Source of the DNA: Paenibacillus paeoniae
GTDB taxonomy: Bacteria; Bacillota; Bacilli; Paenibacillales; Paenibacillaceae
Assembly (NCBI RefSeq): GCF_003388735.1
Contig: NZ_QUBQ01000001.1
Span: forward strand, 806,001-870,000
Reading direction: 5' to 3'
Length of the DNA stretch: 64,000 nt
The notes beneath the pieces are model-generated. The model saw only the letters and a list, made by a program, of their open reading frames with translations. It ran no database searches and was not told the origin of the DNA. This document shows positions 9,098 to 17,079 of the stretch, piece after piece (within the stretch, counting starts at the first letter, position 1; the number at the start of each line of letters is the position of its first letter). Made by a program: the position numbers and the translations under genes.

Positions 9098-9945
9098 GGC
9101 GATTCCAAAGCAGCATGACTTCGGACGCAGCTTTTATGCTGCTGTTCGCAGCCTGCTTTGTCACCGTTGTTTTTACTGCGCGGGACCCCGATCTGTATTT
9201 GCAAAATGTGATTTTCTTTAACGTTGCGTTTCTGATTGCGCTTATTACGTACTTTACATCAGTGACGACCGGTTTGATTCTTAACATTTTGTTCATTTTT
9301 GGTTATGGCACCTTTACACTGTATCAGACAGTAGTTGTCGGCGGATTAATTGGATCGCAAAATTACTTTTGGCTCATTATGACACCGTTCTTTACGGTAG
9401 TTACTTGGATGCTGACGATGTCAAACAGGAGACTGCAAGCCGAAAACGAGGAGCTGCAGAAAAACAATTCCTCGCTTGCGACGGTCGATGCCAATACCAG
9501 CCTTAAGAATACGCTCTCCTTCAAAAATGATGCCACGATCTTCATGGCGCTGTCCGTGCGGTACGAAATTCCTCTGACGCTGCTAGTCATTCAGGTGAAG
9601 TATTGGGATGAGATCAAGCGGATGATTAGCGAGGATCAGCTGACTGAGGCGATCCAGGATATGTCGAAGCTAAGTCAGACTAGTATTCGAACGAATGATG
9701 CCTTATATATGCTGAATCGGGAGCACCCGACATGGGGCATGCTGCTATTCACAGATCGTCCGGGAGCACAGATGGTCATTGATCGTCTGAAACGGCGAGT
9801 GGACGAGCTGAATGAAACGGAATCGGAAAAATATAAAGTTTCGTTAAACTTGAAGATTGGCGCGATTCAATATGACCGCGAGACGATTCCAACTCCGCTC
9901 GACTTCATCGCGCAGGCGAAGAAGCAGCTGGAGTATGATGTGTAG
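9094..9945 (+). CDS. ydaK: YdaK-like membrane protein with degenerate GGDEF domain, probable c-di-GMP receptor
   Basis: 283 residues. Four hydrophobic helices occupy about residues 8-110, then a short coiled segment (NRRLQAENEELQKNNSSL) leads into a GGDEF-fold domain. The signature expected as GGDEF reads NREHP (in LNREHPTWGMLLF), so the active-site loop is lost. Five residues upstream the inhibitory-site motif RxxD is kept as RTND. This is the pattern of a c-di-GMP binding protein rather than a cyclase, as for B. subtilis YdaK and Listeria PssE, which activate their exopolysaccharide synthases. Translationally coupled to the BcsB-like gene; last gene of the operon, followed by a strong terminator. 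Confidence 0.8.
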   Translation: MRRFQSSMTSDAAFMLLFAACFVTVVFTARDPDLYLQNVIFFNVAFLIALITYFTSVTTGLILNILFIFGYGTFTLYQTVVVGGLIGSQNYFWLIMTPFFTVVTWMLTMSNRRLQAENEELQKNNSSLATVDANTSLKNTLSFKNDATIFMALSVRYEIPLTLLVIQVKYWDEIKRMISEDQLTEAIQDMSKLSQTSIRTNDALYMLNREHPTWGMLLFTDRPGAQMVIDRLKRRVDELNETESEKYKVSLNLKIGAIQYDRETIPTPLDFIAQAKKQLEYDV

Positions 9946-9978
9946 TGGCCAAGAAGTTAGAAAAAAGCATGAAATAAT

Positions 9979-10020
9979 AAAAGGAGCAGGCGGATATCAG
10001 ATCCGATCTGCTCCTTTTTT
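9979..10020 (+). terminator. Rho-independent terminator of the yda-like operon
   Basis: AAAAGGAGCAG (9979-9989) pairs with CTGCTCCTTTT from 10008. An inner stem, CGGAT/ATCCG (9991-9995 and 10001-10005), and a 3' T-run complete a long hairpin 34 bp after the last stop codon. Confidence 0.9.
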
Positions 10021-10034
10021 CGAACCTTTTAACC

Positions 10035-10150
10035 AAATTCCAGCATCAATTTGCCGTAGAGGAAGCTCCTGATGAGGTCGCACGGCTATTGCAGGTGAAG
10101 GAGAAGGCGCCATTATTGAAGCGCATTCGCTTCACCAATGACGTGAGTGT
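10035..10150 (+). pseudogene. Remnant of a GntR-family regulator (UTRA ligand domain fragment)
   Basis: Read in the frame beginning CAG at 10041, about 37 codons give a peptide with PDEVARLLQVKEKAPLL followed by KRIRFTND. This matches the end-of-strand pattern of the UTRA effector domain of HutC-type GntR regulators (E-x-A-x-x-L-x-V, then P-L-L-x-x-x-R). There is no start, no helix-turn-helix and no continuation: similarity stops at about 10150 where the promoter of the histidine kinase begins. It is most simply debris of a regulator lost when the neighbouring operons were joined. It is short, so chance resemblance is not excluded. Confidence 0.5.
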
Positions 10151-10156
10151 TTTTTC

Positions 10157-10186
10157 TTGTTGTTTCCTGTACCATTCCACTATAAT
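10157..10186 (+). promoter_or_regulatory. Candidate sigma-A promoter of the two-component system
   Basis: TTGTTG (10157-10162) and TATAAT (10181-10186) are separated by 18 bp. They lie 31 bp before the likely ATG of the kinase gene. Confidence 0.5.
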
Positions 10187-10216
10187 AGGTGTTATTATAT
10201 TTTGGCCGAGGAGAGG

Positions 10217-12010
10217 ATGAGGCCATTGAATCGGTTTATGAACTTGAATTTACGAACGAAGCTGACCATTATCTTCATGATGCTGGTCATCATCCCGCTC
10301 AGCCTGCTGGGCTTCTTCTCCTATCAGAAGTCAACGAATATGATGCAGGAGCAAATGAGCAGCGGTGTTCTGGACAACATGAAGCAGATTAATAAGAATC
10401 TCTCCTTCTTCGCGCGGGATGTGGAGCAGCTCTCCATGTACATTTTTCGTAATTCGATGGTTCAGGAGACGCTGGCCAAGCCCGGTGATCGCTCACGGCT
10501 GGAAAAATACGAGGATTATAAAGCCATGCAGCATCTGTTCGAGACTGTACTGGGACCTAAAACGTGGGAGATTAGAATCTACATTATCGGGTTAAATGGC
10601 GACCGCTATTTCACTGGCGATTTTCTGCCTACACAGTATGACAAGTATAACGAGAACTGGGGCATCTTCCGCAAAGCAAACCAGGCCAGCGGTACGATGG
10701 TATGGGATACGCATTATAACGTGAGAAAGATTGATCCGCAGGAAGTTGTATTGAGCGCAGGCAGGCAGCTTAAGGATATTGGGACAGAGGAGAAGCTCGG
10801 TTATCTCATTATCGAAATTCTCGAGCCGTCACTAGCGGGCATTCACCGGACGAACCGCGATCAAGGCGAGGAGCAGATGTTTCTTCTGGATAGTCAGGGC
10901 TATATTATTTCAAGTTCCCCGGACAAAGCAACTGTGGGGACGCGTATGGAATTCACCGATCTGGACCGGATCTTAAGCGGGAGAGAAGGGTATTTTGGGA
11001 CGAAGTGGCATGATAAACGACATATTCTCGTTTACGACACAGAGGAAGAGGCGGGTTTCAAAATTGTGAAGTTCGTGCCTATGGATCAGATTGTAAGTAA
11101 AAACAGTCTAATTCGCAATATCACCTTTACGATCACGGCTATTGGACTTTTTGTATCCGTTTGGCTTGCATACTTTCTATCGAAAACGGTTACAAAGCCG
11201 CTCGAAGGCTTGATCCAGTTAATGAAGAAGGTAGAAATTGGTCGTCTGGATGTTCGCTTCCCAACCAAATACAAAGATGACATCGGTATTTTGGGAGGAA
11301 GCTTTAATCGGATGACACAGCGCTTGCGGGAGCTGATCCAGGAGGGATATGAGAAGCAGGTTCGATTGAAGGACGCCGAATTGAAAGCGCTTCAAGCCCA
11401 AATCACCCCACATTTTCTTTACAATACACTGGAAACGGTGAATTGGATGGCGAAGATGAAGGGCGTCCCCGATATCAGCAAAATTGTCGTTTCACTGGCA
11501 GAGATGCTAAGGCATTCCGTCAAGAAGGATAAGGAACTGGTCATCATACGAGAGGAAATCACGCAGTTGGAACACTACCTGACCATTCAGCAAATCAGGT
11601 ACCGCGATCGTTTCCAGGTATTCTGGGAGGTGGACGATGCGGCGCTGAATTGCCAGATTCCATCCTTGATGCTGCAGCCGCTGGTAGAGAATGCGATCAC
11701 GCATGGGCTGGAAATGAAGCTGGAGGAAGGCACGCTGCGTATCGCGATTCAGGTGATCGAGCGAAAGCTGCAAATTAAAATTACAGACGATGGTGTGGGC
11801 ATTAAAGCTGATGTGCTGCAGTCGCTGCAGCAGAAACAGTTTTCTATTATTCAGCCGCGCCATACCGGTATTGGGCTGGAGAATGTCGTGAGAAGACTTG
11901 ATATTTATTATAGCGATCAGGCTGAAATAATCATCGACAGTGAGCAGAATAAGGGAACCAGCATCACCATAAAACTGCCGATTTTTAGAACAGGAGAGAA
12001 ATTGACATGA
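10217..12010 (+). CDS. YesM-family sensor histidine kinase
   Basis: 597 residues from the ATG at 10217. The ribosome site GAGGAGAGG is very close to this ATG, so an in-frame TTG at 10226 is also possible. A transmembrane helix near residues 16-38 and a second near 300-322 flank an extracytoplasmic sensor domain of about 260 residues. Next come HAMP, a LytS/YesM-type His_kinase box (QITPHFLYNTLE, phosphoacceptor His399) and an HATPase domain (N box VENAITHGLE, G box DDGVGI). Members of this family usually sense sugars, or sugar phosphates as in S. aureus HptS, directly or through a partner binding protein. The response regulator start overlaps its stop (ATGA). The ABC importer downstream is the likely regulated target. 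Confidence 0.9.
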   Translation: MRPLNRFMNLNLRTKLTIIFMMLVIIPLSLLGFFSYQKSTNMMQEQMSSGVLDNMKQINKNLSFFARDVEQLSMYIFRNSMVQETLAKPGDRSRLEKYEDYKAMQHLFETVLGPKTWEIRIYIIGLNGDRYFTGDFLPTQYDKYNENWGIFRKANQASGTMVWDTHYNVRKIDPQEVVLSAGRQLKDIGTEEKLGYLIIEILEPSLAGIHRTNRDQGEEQMFLLDSQGYIISSSPDKATVGTRMEFTDLDRILSGREGYFGTKWHDKRHILVYDTEEEAGFKIVKFVPMDQIVSKNSLIRNITFTITAIGLFVSVWLAYFLSKTVTKPLEGLIQLMKKVEIGRLDVRFPTKYKDDIGILGGSFNRMTQRLRELIQEGYEKQVRLKDAELKALQAQITPHFLYNTLETVNWMAKMKGVPDISKIVVSLAEMLRHSVKKDKELVIIREEITQLEHYLTIQQIRYRDRFQVFWEVDDAALNCQIPSLMLQPLVENAITHGLEMKLEEGTLRIAIQVIERKLQIKITDDGVGIKADVLQSLQQKQFSIIQPRHTGIGLENVVRRLDIYYSDQAEIIIDSEQNKGTSITIKLPIFRTGEKLT

Positions 12011-13080
12011 TCAAGCTAGTCATCGTGGATGATGAATACATGATTCGTGAAGGGCTCAGCACGCTTGCCGTTTGGCCAAGCCTAGGCATTCAGGTGGAAG
12101 GGATTGCTGCTAACGGTATTGCAGGATGGGAGCTTGTTAAGGGGACACAGCCCGATATTTTGCTATCGGATATTCGAATGCCCGGAATGGATGGTCTTCA
12201 GCTGTGCCATCAAGCCATTGAGGCCTATCCGGAGATGAAGTGCGTGCTGCTTACAGGATATGGAGAATTCGCCTATGCGCAGCAGGCCCTCAAGATGGGG
12301 GTCTATGATTTCTTGCTCAAGCCTACGAACGAAGAAGAGCTGATTGCTATTATGAAGCGGGCAGTGGGTGATATTGCGAAGCAGCGCCATGTGGATCGCA
12401 ATTATGTCCAGCTGCTTTGCCACCGCTATATGAAGGAGCCTACAGCGGCTGTCTGCGAGGAACTGCAAGCCATTTTACCGCCTAGAGCAACTTATGTCGT
12501 TGCTGCCTGGTCTGGCTTGGAGCAGAAGGACGCTGCAGTACTGTTTCTCCCAAGCGACCAGGATGTGAGTGAGGAGTGCATTCGACTGTTGCTGAACACG
12601 CATCTAGCTGAGCAGCAGGATAAATGGAATTGCATCGGCGTAAGTGAATGTTTCAGTTCTGCGGAGCAGCTTCCATTTGCTTATCGTCAGGCCAGACTTG
12701 CCTGCTCCCAGCAGCAGGCGATAGGTGCGGGTGTTCTTCTCTTTCAGCGAATGAATCATCAGGAGCGGATCATTGCTTTAGTTGAAAAGGTGGACCGCAT
12801 GTATGCATCACCTCTGACAGTTAGTGAGCTGTCGGCGGAAGCTTATATGAGCGAGAGCTATTTCAGCCGCTTGTTCAAGCAGGTAACAGGCAAGAAGTTT
12901 ATTGACTACTTAACGGAGAAGCGGATAGGGGAGGCGAGACAGCTCATGCGTGAGACCACACTTCGGACCTATGAGGTTGCGCAGGCTGTAGGCTATCATG
13001 ATCAGCGCTACTTCAGCCAAGTGTTCAAGAAGGCAACAGGCTGCACGCCCAGCGAATATCGCAGTCAGGAAATTATTTAA
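12007..13080 (+). CDS. YesN-family response regulator, AraC-type DNA-binding
   Basis: 357 residues. The receiver domain (1-120) has the acidic pair VDDE, phosphoacceptor Asp55 in LLSDIRMPGMDG, and a conserved Lys in FLLKPTNEE. A variable middle of about 120 residues follows. The C-terminal AraC/XylS double helix-turn-helix (about 255-355) carries the family signature AQAVGYHDQRYFSQVFKKATG. Translationally coupled to the YesM-type kinase. Typical targets are transport operons beside the pair; the promoter of the binding-protein gene begins 23 bp after this stop. Confidence 0.93.
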   Translation: MIKLVIVDDEYMIREGLSTLAVWPSLGIQVEGIAANGIAGWELVKGTQPDILLSDIRMPGMDGLQLCHQAIEAYPEMKCVLLTGYGEFAYAQQALKMGVYDFLLKPTNEEELIAIMKRAVGDIAKQRHVDRNYVQLLCHRYMKEPTAAVCEELQAILPPRATYVVAAWSGLEQKDAAVLFLPSDQDVSEECIRLLLNTHLAEQQDKWNCIGVSECFSSAEQLPFAYRQARLACSQQQAIGAGVLLFQRMNHQERIIALVEKVDRMYASPLTVSELSAEAYMSESYFSRLFKQVTGKKFIDYLTEKRIGEARQLMRETTLRTYEVAQAVGYHDQRYFSQVFKKATGCTPSEYRSQEII

Positions 13081-13102
13081 ACATTTTTGCAGTTTTGTCT
13101 CG

Positions 13103-13131
13103 TTGTAAGGGCTTTCACTCCTCACTATACT
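13103..13131 (+). promoter_or_regulatory. Promoter of the ABC importer operon
   Basis: TTGTAA (13103-13108) and TATACT (13126-13131) are separated by 17 bp. The weak -35 fits a promoter that needs an activator, plausibly the YesN-type regulator encoded just upstream. Confidence 0.55.
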
Positions 13132-13162
13132 TGGAATAGAAATAGGGCGCATGCTTCTAGAG

Positions 13163-13180
13163 GCGAGTCGCTAGACTCGC
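13163..13180 (+). repeat. Perfect inverted repeat in the leader of the ABC importer operon
   Basis: GCGAGTC-GCTA-GACTCGC lies about 25 bp after the -10 element and 53 bp before the start codon. There is no T-run after it, so it is not a terminator. It could be an operator or an mRNA-stabilising stem. Confidence 0.6.
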
Positions 13181-13232
13181 ACGCACAACATTGTGGGAGC
13201 GCCGTGCCCGCCCAAAAATGAGGAGGGTTTAT

Positions 13233-14252
13233 ATGAGAAAAAAATGGTTACTGCTGCTAGTAGTTGCTATGGTCGCTGTCATGGCTGGTTGTGGAAATTC
13301 ACAAGGTGAATCGCAGGCTGGGGATAGTAAGAAAATGGTGCTCTACACGTCGACGCCTTCGGAAATCTTGAATCCGCTAGTAAAGGAATTCCAGGATCGC
13401 ACGGGTATTACGGTTGAACTCGTAACAGGGGGAACTGGCGAGCTATACAAACGTATTCAAGCGGAGTCCGCTAACCCGCTTGGTGATGTACTGTGGGGCG
13501 GCATTGCCGATTCACTGGAAATTTTCAAAGAAAACTTCGAGCCTTACACCACTACAGAGGCTGAACATATTCCAGACGTATATACAAGCCCGACTCATCA
13601 CTGGACGGCTTTCAACGTTGTGACGGAAGTCATTATGTACAACAAAGATCAGGTTAAAGAGGATGAAGTGCCTAAGGGCTGGGAAGGCTTGCTTGATCCG
13701 AAATGGAAGGGCAAGATTGCCTACGCAGATCCCAAAAAAGCAAGCACATCGTACATTCAATTGGCTACACTGCTTACGGCATTCGGAAAAGATTCAGGAG
13801 GTTGGGATTTCGTCGAGAAATTCGCCGCTAACCTGGATGGCAAGCTGCTGAATGGTTCTAGTGCTGCCCCTAAAGCCATTGCGGACGGAGAATTCCCCAT
13901 TGGCATTACGTATGAAGAAGCTGCATTCCGCCATATTGTTGGAGGCGCTCCTGTCGGCATCGTGTATCCAGAGGAAGGCACTTCGCTCGTTCCAGACATT
14001 ACGGCTCTGATTAAAGGCGCTAAAAATGCCGAAAACGGCAAGAAGTTCATTGATTTCCTTGTTAGCAAGGATGTACAGCAAATGGTAACCACTGAATTCA
14101 AACGTCGCGCGGTTCGTGATGATGTAAGTCCAACCGAAGGCCTTATTCCTTTTGAAAATATTAAGCTTGTGAATTACGATTCCAACTGGTCGGGTTCTTC
14201 GCAGGAGGAAATCTTGAAGCGATTCCAAGACATTATGCTGGGGAAAAGGTGA
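13233..14252 (+). CDS. ABC transporter substrate-binding lipoprotein, FbpA/AfuA-like
   Basis: 339 residues from ATG 13233, chosen because AGGAGGG (13221-13227) lies 5 nt upstream and the protein then opens with a clean lipoprotein signal (MRKKWLLLL, lipobox VMAGC). The mature protein is a type II periplasmic-binding fold of the family 1 / ferric-binding group: KMVLYTSTPSEILNPLVKEF at the first strand, a T-G-G-T-G-E-L-Y-K-R segment, and a late SKDVQQMV. Relatives include FbpA (Fe3+), PhnS (2-aminoethylphosphonate) and AfuA/HptA (sugar phosphates). I see no convincing pair of adjacent tyrosines as in iron-binding FbpA, so an organophosphate ligand is at least as likely. The ATPase gene follows directly. 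Confidence 0.82.
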   Translation: MRKKWLLLLVVAMVAVMAGCGNSQGESQAGDSKKMVLYTSTPSEILNPLVKEFQDRTGITVELVTGGTGELYKRIQAESANPLGDVLWGGIADSLEIFKENFEPYTTTEAEHIPDVYTSPTHHWTAFNVVTEVIMYNKDQVKEDEVPKGWEGLLDPKWKGKIAYADPKKASTSYIQLATLLTAFGKDSGGWDFVEKFAANLDGKLLNGSSAAPKAIADGEFPIGITYEEAAFRHIVGGAPVGIVYPEEGTSLVPDITALIKGAKNAENGKKFIDFLVSKDVQQMVTTEFKRRAVRDDVSPTEGLIPFENIKLVNYDSNWSGSSQEEILKRFQDIMLGKR

Positions 14253-14257
14253 CATCG

Positions 14258-15385
14258 ATGGCACAAATCACAATTGATCACGTAACGAAGTATTTTGGCG
14301 ATGCAAAAGGCGTAGACGATGCACATATTGATATCGGGCATGGCGAATTTTTTACGCTGCTCGGACCGAGCGGATGCGGCAAGACAACTTTGCTGCGCAC
14401 GCTGGCAGGCTTCTATCAGCAGGAGGAAGGCAGCATCTACTTCGGGGAAAAATGTATGGATAGCGAGCCTGCCCACAAGCGCGATATTGGCATGGTGTTC
14501 CAAAACTATGCGATCTTCCCGCACTTGACGGTATTCGAAAACGTCGCTTATGGCTTAAGAGCGCGCAAGGTGAGCAAGCAGGACATTGAACGCCGGGTAT
14601 CGGAAGCACTGGAGGTTGTAGAGCTGTCTGCACATCGCAGCAAGCAGCCAGCCCAGATGAGCGGTGGACAACAACAGCGGATCGCGCTTGCTCGCGCCAT
14701 TGTCATTCATCCTGGCCTGCTGCTGATGGACGAGCCGCTGTCCAACCTGGATGCAAAGCTGCGTCTGAAGATGCGTTCCGAAATTCGCGCCCTGCAAAAG
14801 CGCCTTAATATCACTACGATCTATGTAACCCATGACCAGGAAGAGGCGCTGGCTGTCTCCGATAGAATCGCTGTCTTGAACCAAGGGAGAATACAGCAAG
14901 TAGGTCGTCCACATGAGATTTACTTGAATCCTGTTAACCGTTTCGTAGCAAACTTTATCGGCTCCACTAATTTTATCGATACCGAAATTATGGGCTACGA
15001 TCCCGCCACGAAGAAGGCGAATATGCGCATAGCCGAGCAGCAAGTGTCTGTTCCTCTGGATCGGGCGTACAATGGCAAGGCCTTATTCTCCATTCGTCCG
15101 GAGCAGCTGAAGCTGAAGAAGGCCAATACGGATTCTGAAGTACCTTCAGTCGTTGGCTCCATTACAGAGGTTACGTTTCTCGGAGAGAAGGTCGAGTACC
15201 TGATTGACTTGAAAAATGGTCAGACCGTACAAGTGAACGATCATGCCGTCAGCTATAGTGAGCTTCGTGGTGTAGGACAATTTGCAGAGGTATGCTTCCA
15301 TGTTTCCGACGCCGTCATCTTCGACGAGGAAGGGAAGGAGGCGATTAAGAGCAATGGCAATATCAGTGCCGCGCAAGCGATTTAA
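14258..15385 (+). CDS. ABC transporter ATP-binding protein, FbpC/AfuC-like
   Basis: 375 residues. I prefer ATG 14258 over the upstream GTG at 14249, because AAGGTGA (14246-14252) is suitably spaced; the GTG overlaps the previous stop. Walker A is GPSGCGKTT (about residue 36), the Q-loop follows in VFQNYAIFPHLT, the signature is MSGGQQQR, Walker B is LLMDEPLSNLD, and the switch His is in YVTHDQEEA. A C-terminal TOBE/OB regulatory domain (about 240-345) is of the MalK/FbpC/PotA type. It energises the fused permease whose gene overlaps this one by 32 bp. Confidence 0.93.
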   Translation: MAQITIDHVTKYFGDAKGVDDAHIDIGHGEFFTLLGPSGCGKTTLLRTLAGFYQQEEGSIYFGEKCMDSEPAHKRDIGMVFQNYAIFPHLTVFENVAYGLRARKVSKQDIERRVSEALEVVELSAHRSKQPAQMSGGQQQRIALARAIVIHPGLLLMDEPLSNLDAKLRLKMRSEIRALQKRLNITTIYVTHDQEEALAVSDRIAVLNQGRIQQVGRPHEIYLNPVNRFVANFIGSTNFIDTEIMGYDPATKKANMRIAEQQVSVPLDRAYNGKALFSIRPEQLKLKKANTDSEVPSVVGSITEVTFLGEKVEYLIDLKNGQTVQVNDHAVSYSELRGVGQFAEVCFHVSDAVIFDEEGKEAIKSNGNISAAQAI

Positions 15386-17018
15386 ATTCCGTCTAGACTT
15401 CTGGACAGTCGTTACGCTCGTCTCGCTGGGGCTTGTCATGATCTTGCTTGTGTACCCTTTGTTTAACATCTTGATTACCAGTTTTATAAGTGAAGGTAAA
15501 TGGGATATTAGCAATTACCAATCGTTTTTCAAATACAAGCACTATTATGGCGCATTATTCAACAGCTTTCTTGTATCTTCACTCACAACGCTGTTTGCTT
15601 GCTTGATCGGTATTCCGCTTGCTTATGTGATGACCAGATTCAATATTCCATTTAAGGGTCTAATCAACATTCTGATCATTCTGACCCTGTTGTCACCGCC
15701 ATTCATTGGCGCATACTCCTGGATTTTGATGATGGGCAACAATGGTTTCATCACACGCTTCCTGAATGAAATCGGTATTCCATTCAAGTCGATTTATGGT
15801 CTGCATGGGATGGTATGGGCATTTACGATGCAATTTTATCCCCATATTTACTTGTACGTGTCAGGTGCGCTCAAGACTGTTGACCGCTCGCTGGAGGAGG
15901 CGTCCGAGAATTTGGGCATCCATGGCTGGCGCCGGGTGTGCAGGGTTACTTTGCCACTCATCCTGCCTACGTTGTCTACCGGTGCATTGATGGTCTTCAT
16001 GGCCTCGTTCGCCGATTTCGGTACACCGATGCTGTTAGGGCAAGGGGTGAAAGTACTGCCTATTCTGGCTTATGAAGAGTTCATTAGCGAGATGGGGACC
16101 AATCCGGCTATGGCCAGCACAATCAGTATGATTTTGCTGCTGATCACCACTTCCCTGCTGTTTATCCAGCGGTATGTGATTTCGAAGAAAACATTTGGGA
16201 TGAGCAGCATGCGACCTCCTGCAGTCGTCAAGCTGAAGCGCCCTGTGCGCATTTTGGCTACACTGTTTGTGGCCGCAATCGTACTGACATCCATCATTCC
16301 ACAGGCGACGGTTATTACGACCTCGTTCATTAAGACCAACGGTCCAGTATTCACGAATCAATTCAGTCTGGACAGCTATAAGGAAGTTCTGTACCGTGTG
16401 CCAAAATCGATTTTGAACACATTCACCTACTCGAGTATGGCGATCGTGATCATGGTTGCTGCCGGATTGCTCATTTCTTATGTGGTTGTCCGCAGAAAAT
16501 CGAAGCTGACGTCGCTGCTGGACTCGTTGATTATGATTCCGTATGTAATGCCCGGAACCGTGCTTGGGATCAGTCTCATTATTGCCTTCAATAAACCGCC
16601 AATTGCATTGACTGGCACTTGGGTTATTCTCGTCATTGCTTATGTGGTGCGCAAGCTGCCCTACACGCTGCGTTCAAGTACCGCTATCTTGTACCAGATC
16701 GATAAGAGCGTAGAGGAGGCGTCCATTAGCCTTGGCGTTCCGCCGATGAAGACATTCTTCAAGACAACCGCAATATTGATGCTTCCAGGCGTAATGTCAG
16801 GTGCGATACTCAGCTGGGTGACCACCATTAACGAATTGAGTTCCACTATTGTGCTCTATTACGGTGCAACCTCGACGATTACGGTTAACATTTATAGTGA
16901 GGTTATTAATGCGAATTTCGGTACCGCAGCTGCTCTGGCATCTATTTTGTCGCTTAGTACCATTATCTCGCTTCTTATTGTAAATAAGATATCTGGTAAT
17001 CGGGGCTTCTCGTTATAA
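15354..17018 (+). CDS. ABC transporter permease, two fused membrane domains (FbpB/AfuB-like)
   Basis: 554 residues from ATG 15354, with GGAAGGAGG (15333-15341) upstream; an earlier in-frame ATG at 15282 lies deep in the ATPase gene and lacks a ribosome site. About twelve membrane helices form two tandem binding-protein-dependent transport domains. Each carries an EAA loop that docks on the ATPase: EEASENLGIHGWRRVCRVTL in the first half, EEASISLGVPPMKTFFKTT in the second. Fusion of both halves is usual for ferric- and phosphosugar-type importers (FbpB, AfuB). It overlaps the ATPase gene. Confidence 0.92.
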   Translation: MAISVPRKRFKFRLDFWTVVTLVSLGLVMILLVYPLFNILITSFISEGKWDISNYQSFFKYKHYYGALFNSFLVSSLTTLFACLIGIPLAYVMTRFNIPFKGLINILIILTLLSPPFIGAYSWILMMGNNGFITRFLNEIGIPFKSIYGLHGMVWAFTMQFYPHIYLYVSGALKTVDRSLEEASENLGIHGWRRVCRVTLPLILPTLSTGALMVFMASFADFGTPMLLGQGVKVLPILAYEEFISEMGTNPAMASTISMILLLITTSLLFIQRYVISKKTFGMSSMRPPAVVKLKRPVRILATLFVAAIVLTSIIPQATVITTSFIKTNGPVFTNQFSLDSYKEVLYRVPKSILNTFTYSSMAIVIMVAAGLLISYVVVRRKSKLTSLLDSLIMIPYVMPGTVLGISLIIAFNKPPIALTGTWVILVIAYVVRKLPYTLRSSTAILYQIDKSVEEASISLGVPPMKTFFKTTAILMLPGVMSGAILSWVTTINELSSTIVLYYGATSTITVNIYSEVINANFGTAAALASILSLSTIISLLIVNKISGNRGFSL

Positions 17019-17079
17019 TAAAAGGCAGTAAATGGGATAGGCTGAACGTATCGTGTATGCAGGAGGGGATGAGCCCAGT

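Noticed and set aside
13233-17018. Ferric-iron importer (FbpABC) as the default reading
   Set aside because: The usual adjacent-tyrosine iron site is not obvious, and the neighbours (YesMN, UgpB-like, DeoB) fit an organophosphate better; iron is not excluded.
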